Shown: positions 25,970-64,000 of the stretch, in pieces
Position numbering within the stretch: position 1 is the stretch's first letter
Layout of the letters: each line of letters begins with the position of its first letter
From: Nymphaea colorata
Taxonomy: Eukaryota > Streptophyta > Magnoliopsida > Nymphaeales > Nymphaeaceae
DNA length: 64,000 nucleotides
Direction of reading: 5' to 3'
Assembly (NCBI RefSeq): GCF_008831285.2
Contig: NC_045143.1
Coordinates: 21,042,854 to 21,106,853 of the forward strand
The notes under the pieces: generated by a model
Told to the model about the DNA's origin: nothing
Database searches by the model: none
What the model saw: the letters and a program-made list of their open reading frames with translations, nothing else
Program-made: the position numbers and the translations under genes

Positions 25970-27640
25970 TCCCTATCTCGTCCTAATTTCAAGAGGGCTG
26001 AATGAATCATATGGTTAGAATGCTTTGGGGATTTTTCTTAATTCAGATAAGGGTTTGCTTGGACAGGGAGAAATTGAACAAACTGAGCAGAGAAATTGAT
26101 TTGCAGTATAATTTAAGGTGGAAATATCCCTCTTGGGCAAGCAAGGGGGCTGTGTTGCGCACGGTCAGCCCCTAGAGGGCTTTTCTAGTCCTGTGCAGTT
26201 TGGTAATTTTTGAGGTTTTATCTGAAATTCAGATGTGTATTATTCTAGAAATGATAAGTTGAACTGGGTAAATGAAAGGAGAACGAAATAGGGATTGGGC
26301 CCGATAAGAGATCCTTCTCTCGTTTCCCTCAGTTGCCCCAACGGAATCGATTCTTCCACTTCAGAGGAAACCTCGCCCTCTCGCTCATCCTCGGATTGAC
26401 AAGAATGCCTCTGAGATGAAATCATAAACCACTTTGCCACGGTTGTATGTCAACCCTCCCTTCACCCCCATCCCCTAAAGTGGTCAAGAAGGGCCAGGGC
26501 TTCTCTTTGTATCTGACAGGAAAAATCCAATAAGAAGGGAGTTTAATTCAGCGTACAATAAGGGAGTTAATAACTTAATATTATCTTTTTCTTAAGGGGA
26601 CTCTGACTAGGTACGGACCATTCTTGGACCTTTAGAGTTAGTGCCTACTTGTAAGAGATGGAACATACTTACATAGTATTGGATTGGATCTGGCTCTCGT
26701 TAAGGCTGGCTGAAACCTTGCGATGTTAGGCATTGGGTCAAGAATGTCAAGCTTCTAATTATAATATTATGTTATCTAATTTTCATTAGGTGGGCTGGTT
26801 GACGAAACCACATCCAAGGACATGCTTGGAGAGCATACTAAGTATCTTCTTCTTTGGTGAGCAGATTTTTAGTATACTTCAATTAAAGTACATGGTCTTG
26901 TATTGTTACATTCAAATATGCAATAAACTGTTAGCACAACTAATTTTAATGTTGTCTATGAGTTATTTAATTATTTGGTGGATGGCTGATGAAATTAGAT
27001 AAATATAGCAGATTGAACATAATTGATCTCTTGCTTAGCCTTGATTTGTTTATTTACATGTTGAAGAGATCTAAGTTAGATGTTTTTTGGTTAATTTAAG
27101 TTACTTAAATCATCTCTTATGGTTTCTTCAATACATCATGTATGATTGAGCTGCCTGATGAAAGAATCAATTAAGATTATACGCCGGTTTAGAAATACAA
27201 TTAAAATGATAGTCTATGTCATAATATAGAGATTAACTTGTCAAGAAATTAGATATTTGAGAATTTAGACAGAAGTTAGTCAATAGAGATTGAGATATTT
27301 GAAGGCAAGCAGCTGTAATGAAAAGACAAATTTATCAAAATACTAATTATATCGTGACTAGCCCTGAGGGCTGCCTAAGGGCCATGACCACTGGGATAGT
27401 GCACAAGGGGCATGGCCCGTGCGGGGCAAGGAGTAAGTCCTCCTAACTCTCCTGCAGAAACATTCAAAAGAAAAAAGTTGCCCATGAGAAGGCCTTGAAG
27501 ACATTTTGCTTGGTCACATGTTTGGTCGTGGTGGGAGCGTTGCTCTTGAAGATTCATGACCCTCTAAAGGCTAACCGTTAACCTGCAAATTCAAAAACAC
27601 AGCCAACATTGAAAAAGAAGAAGACATGAGCAAATGCCAT
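25970..27640. other. Unannotated DNA, probably part of the 5'UTR intron
   Basis: AT-rich sequence without domains, repeats or element ends that I can support. A short GC-richer patch at 27360-27560 (CTGAGGGCTGCC, GGGGCATGGCCC) does not match any LTR seen here. Confidence 0.4.
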
Positions 27641-27650
27641 CTCCCAACAT

Positions 27651-28368
27651 CTAGAATGGGGACTGAGGGATGGGATGCGGTGGGAGTCTCCTCCAATTTG
27701 TATTACTTTTTTGCAAAAGGATCCCCAACTTTACTTCTTCTTTCAAGTCTCCATGCAAGAATGCATTTTTAACATGTAGTTGGCTAAGCTTCCAACCATG
27801 ATCAATTGCCAAGGAGAGGACGATGTGAATTGTGCCCATTTTGACAACTCGATTGAAGGTCTCATAGTCTTGTCTAAACTATTGTGTAAAACTTCTAGCT
27901 ACCAACCTTGCTTTATACCTATCAATACTTTCATCTGGTTTGTGTTTTGACTTTATGAACCCACTTGGAGCCGGCAACATTCTTCCGTTGAGGCCTTGGA
28001 ACAATTTCCCAAGTATTGCATTCATAGAGTGCCTCCATCTTTTCATTTATAGCTTCTACCCATGGACGAGTTTTGGAGGCTTGATTGTAAGAAACAGGTT
28101 CTTCTTGTTTAGTAGTTTGAGCCATGAACAATCGAAAGTCTAGAGAAACATTTTTATTGCTAACCCAACGATCAATGGGATAACAAATGGGTTTTGATCT
28201 TCTTATAGACTTTCTGATTCCTTCATGACTTGTGTCTCGATTTGTTCTATGATAGACAAAACTAGAAAACCATTGTGGAGCAGCTTGTTCCACATAAGAA
28301 CCATCATTCGGCTCAGGAAGATTTATAATCATCACTGGATTGAACCGTTTTTGACTGAGGATGTGCAT
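27651..28368 (-). pseudogene. Copia A reverse transcriptase, N-terminal part
   Basis: Frame 28368-27931 (minus) ends with TRPWVEAINEKMEALYECNTWEIVP and GSKWVHKVK, the standard start of Copia RT. After stops, frame 27839-27651 gives [22 protein letters not shown], the next motif (family [13 protein letters not shown]). The domain ends there. Confidence 0.8.
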
Positions 28369-28573
28369 GACTGACTTTCTCTATACAAGAGTTCCAAATT
28401 CAACCATGGGTTGTAGATTTCCTTCTGCAGCGAGACTGAATCAATGGGGACGCATTTCTTATCAAACTCATAATCATCAAATACCAAATTCCGTGAAGCT
28501 CGTATTCTCTTGTTGCTAAGATTATAACATCTATATCCTTTATAATCATCGCATATCCGACAAACTTGCACTT

Positions 28574-29163
28574 CTAAGCTTTATACTGAAACCTATTTCT
28601 CAAAGAAGAATGTATGTGAACATAGCAAAACACACGATGGTCATTATATGCAGGATGTTGACCATAAAAAATGTAATAAGGAAACTTATTCTTCCAAATA
28701 CTCATGGCCAATTGTTTTATGATGTAGACAACAGTATGAAAAGCTTTCGTCCAAAGGTTGGTTGGCACATTGACATCATAGCATCATGCTCAAAGCTGTC
28801 TCTACAAGATGTTGGTGTTTTGAATCAGCTGTCCCATTTTGCTGAGGAGTATGAGGGCAAGATACTTGTCTAATTATCACATTATTTCGAAGATATTTAG
28901 TAAAATCTTGAGAGAGATATTCTCCTCCACCATCACACAAAATGTACAATATTAGACGGATATTTATTTCGAATAAGGGTGTGAAAGTCTTGGAGAAGTT
29001 TGAAGACTTCAGATTTATGCTTCATAAAATGTATCCAAGTATAACACGGGAAAGAATAGACAAAAATAACATAGTAATGGTTGCCAGACAACGCAGGAAT
29101 TGGGACATGTCCCCATCCATCAGAATGAATACTCTCAAAATGTTTAGAAGCTCTCTTATTCAA
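28574..29163 (-). pseudogene. Copia A integrase core (broken)
   Basis: Frame 29163-28933 contains HFESIHSDGWGHVPIPALSG and YYVIFVYSF, matching the D-containing start of the integrase core (HSDVWGP). Frame 28768-28574 contains MPTNLWTKAFHTVVYIIKQL and YYIFYGQHPAYNDHRVF, the region after the DDE core. The zinc-binding motif (C.SCQLCKSHDLPFH) is visible just upstream, near 29190-29220. Confidence 0.75.
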
Positions 29164-29504
29164 AATATGAAATGGAAGATCATGACTCTTACAAAGTTGA
29201 CAACTTGAACACTTATTGACTTCTGAGACAAACTTTAAAGTAGACCTTGCAATAAGATCATTTGCAACAAGTTTCTGAATAACATTTTGACTATAATGAT
29301 CCTAACTATTGTGCCATAAATCAGGCTTATTACATTGAAACAAATTCAAGACATCTAGACTCTAAACCTGCTGTTTAGAAGATGAACTAGAGACTAGGGA
29401 AAGAGCTATTGAGGCAATTGAAGAAGTGACTAGGGCCGAGGATATCGGAGCTTCCTTGAAAGCATACATATTCCCTTGTCGCTCTCCCTTAGCGAACGTC
29501 TTTT

Positions 29505-29801
29505 TCATTCGAAGGTCCTTGACATACACAAAAAGGGAGTGAATTCAACAGAAAAATATGTATCGTCAACAAGTTTAGACACAGAAACAATGTTTTTGTT
29601 TATATTTGGGAAAAGGAGAACATTGGACAAAGATAACGAAGAATTTGACATAATTTCTAGTATGCTATGTAGAGAACTAAGATCGTGTGAAACAAATATG
29701 AAATTAATGGCACAATGAATATTTAATTCTGCTGAAAGGCAAGGCAGAATATAAAGGCATGGAATTCTATAAGCAGACTGAAAACAAGGCAGGACATGCA
29801 C
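29505..29801 (-). pseudogene. Copia A protease end / GAG-pre-integrase region
   Basis: The translation includes LSLSNVLLFPNINKNIVSVSKLVDD, the conserved passage between the aspartic protease and the pre-integrase domain in Copia polyproteins. The protease active site itself was not found intact. Confidence 0.65.
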
Positions 29802-30227
29802 ATATTTGATTCTAATATATGCTGAAGCAAAGATGGCAGAAAATAGAATGAATGATAAAAAAAAATGTTCAACACTTCTTAGACCATGTCTTGATTATTT
29901 CAACACAGCTCTAGACAGATTCAACTCTGTTTTAGGCTGAAGAAAAAGAGAGCAGAAAATAGGAGGAATAGAAAAGGACGTTCATCACCATTTTTTTGTT
30001 TTTTAAACACGTCTTGATGATTCAACACTGTTCTATGCTTGACGAACGAATATGATGCAGAGAATAAACTGGATGGAGTAGAGAAAAACACAGATAGAAA
30101 GGACATAGAGAGAAGGACAAAAGATAAAGAGTAAGAAGAATAGAAGAGATGGGGAATGAGATGTCTTTCCTGAAGAACTTATATCAAATCTGTCTGGCAA
30201 TTTTTCTGGAGAAGTCGCCGAACCCAT

Positions 30228-30239
30228 GCTCTGATACCA
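30228..30239 (-). other. Copia A primer-binding site and gag start
   Basis: The complement reads TGGTATCAGAGC, an exact 12-base match to the plant tRNA-iMet primer site, immediately followed by a start codon (complement of 30225-30227) opening a gag-like MGSATSPEKLPDRF frame. The bases at 30240-30241 give the CA expected at the LTR edge. Confidence 0.8.
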
Positions 30240-30610
30240 TGTCAGTTTTTGGTATCAGTCTTGTTATTCACCCCAGTTCAGTCTTGCAGAAAATAAGGAT
30301 AAGAAGACAATAGGAGAGAAGGGAGATGACAGCCATAACTGCGTGCAGTCTCAACCCTAAACTTTATTGTCTCACGGTAGATACAAGGCCAAAATAATAA
30401 ACCAAATGGCTATACCAAATTACTTCATATGTCATTAACGAAACATAAAGGCATGTGAGAAATATATCAGAAATGAAACAGCGCCTACTTCTGATGGGTT
30501 TGGGTCTGGACCAACATCCAAACCTGTCTGGTCATCCTTGAACAGTACTAGCCTTGATGTCATCGTTAACTGACTCTCTGTTGTGTAGTATCTTGTATAA
30601 TATCCTGATG
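30240..30610 (-). repeat. Copia A 5' LTR (outer limit uncertain)
   Basis: The inner edge is fixed by the primer site. The outer edge is not; a CA near 30612 would give an LTR of ~370 bp. No second copy was found on the left side, in line with the 3' truncation. Confidence 0.5.
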
Positions 30611-30639
30611 CAATGAGGCGTAATATAGTGCAACATTAG

Positions 30640-31280
30640 CTACGAAATTTAGGCATAAGCCTTATAATATAAAGATGGCGGGGATTAGGATAGAGCTTAG
30701 ATGGGAGAGGACAGGAGTAGCTGTGACCAATCATTCTTGCCCTTGTATTTGCTTTTGGTTTCTTTTTTTTTTTATTTGTTCTATACTTTGGTCGATTTGG
30801 GAAACTGACTGTACTTGCCCAGCCAAAGTAAAACAGATGCCTCAATTTTGAGGTGTGCTTTGAGGTGAATCATGCTTTAAAAGAGGCATATGCTTCTTTA
30901 CTCATTTGTTGACTGCAAGTCTATATAGCATTTTATGTTGGCCATGCCTTGAAATGTGTTGTTGCTACTTTGAAAGGCAGTGTTTGATGACACTCAAAAG
31001 CATCTCCTTATTTAGTAACTTCAGTTAGTCAGACTTTGCATTTGAGTTTAGTAACTGTCATGTTCTATTCTCTCTTTCGATAGGAAATGTCCATTTTGTA
31101 GAAGTGCCTTTAAAATCCCAGCCCTATAATCTCAAATGGCTTGGATAGCTTTTTTCTTGATCAACAATATTAGCTAGTAATAATAGCATGTTTTCGAGTA
31201 CGCTTTTCCTTCTTTGGCATAGATGTAAACAAGGCTGAATCATGCGAACTTTAACTAAATCCTGACAATTGTGACTGCAG
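30640..31280 (+). other. Proposed end of the 5'UTR intron
   Basis: T-rich on the + strand and without open coding sequence, ending in TGTGACTGCAG at 31280, a good acceptor with a branch-site-like CTGAC/CTAAC context upstream. Confidence 0.4.
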
Positions 31281-31408
31281 TACAGAAATTTCCAGACCTG
31301 GTCTGAGGTAATATGGTTCCATGCTGTCCTCCAGGCACAGCCACGAGTGTTCGACTGTGATCATCCATGCTTTCATAGCTGGATTGAACTTATAGTTCTT
31401 GGAGAAAC
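31281..31408 (+). promoter_or_regulatory. 5'UTR part of the first coding exon (inferred)
   Basis: 128 bases between the acceptor-like AG at 31280 and the ATG at 31409. A stop codon TGA at 31385-31387 is in frame with that ATG, so the coding region cannot extend further upstream in this exon. Confidence 0.5.
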
Positions 31409-63933
<32,525 letters not shown>

Positions 63934-64000
63934 GTAACCACTGACTTGTTCATTTGCATTTGTTATTGTTATGATTTTTTAAGAATCTGAATTTGTCATT

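Larger units (their letters stand above)
27640..30610 (-). mobile_element. Ty1/Copia element A, 3'-truncated, minus strand
   Basis: Reading leftwards from 30239: primer site, a gag start, protease-to-pre-integrase scrap, integrase, integrase-RT linker and the beginning of RT, in Copia order. The element stops near 27650 in the RT; the catalytic YVDD part, RNase H and the 3' LTR are absent. Many stops and frameshifts. It sits in the proposed 5'UTR intron, antisense to the gene. Confidence 0.8.

Overview
The window is nuclear DNA from a flowering plant. Evidence: a large intron-rich gene with GT-AG introns and one GC-AG intron; plant-type Ty1/Copia and Ty3/Gypsy chromovirus remnants with initiator-Met tRNA primer sites; hAT-type DNA elements; a piece of the plastid gene ndhA carried in nuclear DNA; and long CT/AT/AC microsatellites. 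I cannot fix the species. Between genes the sequence is AT-rich and repeat-laden. No bacterial-style genes, tRNA, rRNA or CRISPR were found.

Layout. 1-6.7 kb: a decayed Ty3/Gypsy chromovirus on the + strand, with the window edge cutting its 5' LTR. 6.7-25 kb: intergenic DNA without a convincing gene, holding a GATCCAAAT-rich degenerate satellite, a 194-bp tandem duplication, a CACTA-like end, a diverged direct repeat, compound microsatellites, and a ~40-bp minisatellite interrupted by a 153-bp hAT-type MITE. 25.1-26 kb: a less AT-rich, CT-rich stretch that I propose as promoter and first non-coding exon of the main gene.

The one real protein gene runs from an ATG at 31,409 past the right end. 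It encodes the N-terminal ~1,152 residues of a neurobeachin-like BEACH protein (plant BCHB class), in 16 coding exons that join in frame with no stop. The window ends just inside the concanavalin A-like domain. The PH, BEACH and WD40 parts must lie to the right.

Its introns are packed with mobile DNA: a truncated Copia element in the proposed 5'UTR intron (27.6-30.6 kb); a hAT family in intron 1, with a non-autonomous copy, a broken transposase gene and a nested MITE, plus a Copia RNase H scrap; a 437-bp TIR element in intron 2; a ~3.0-kb putative solo LTR in intron 7; a scrambled Copia remnant holding the ndhA fragment in intron 9; and a near-complete 4.55-kb Copia element with 253-bp LTRs and a CATAG target duplication in intron 15. 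The elements are dead copies (stops, frameshifts, deletions). The host gene's reading frame is intact.
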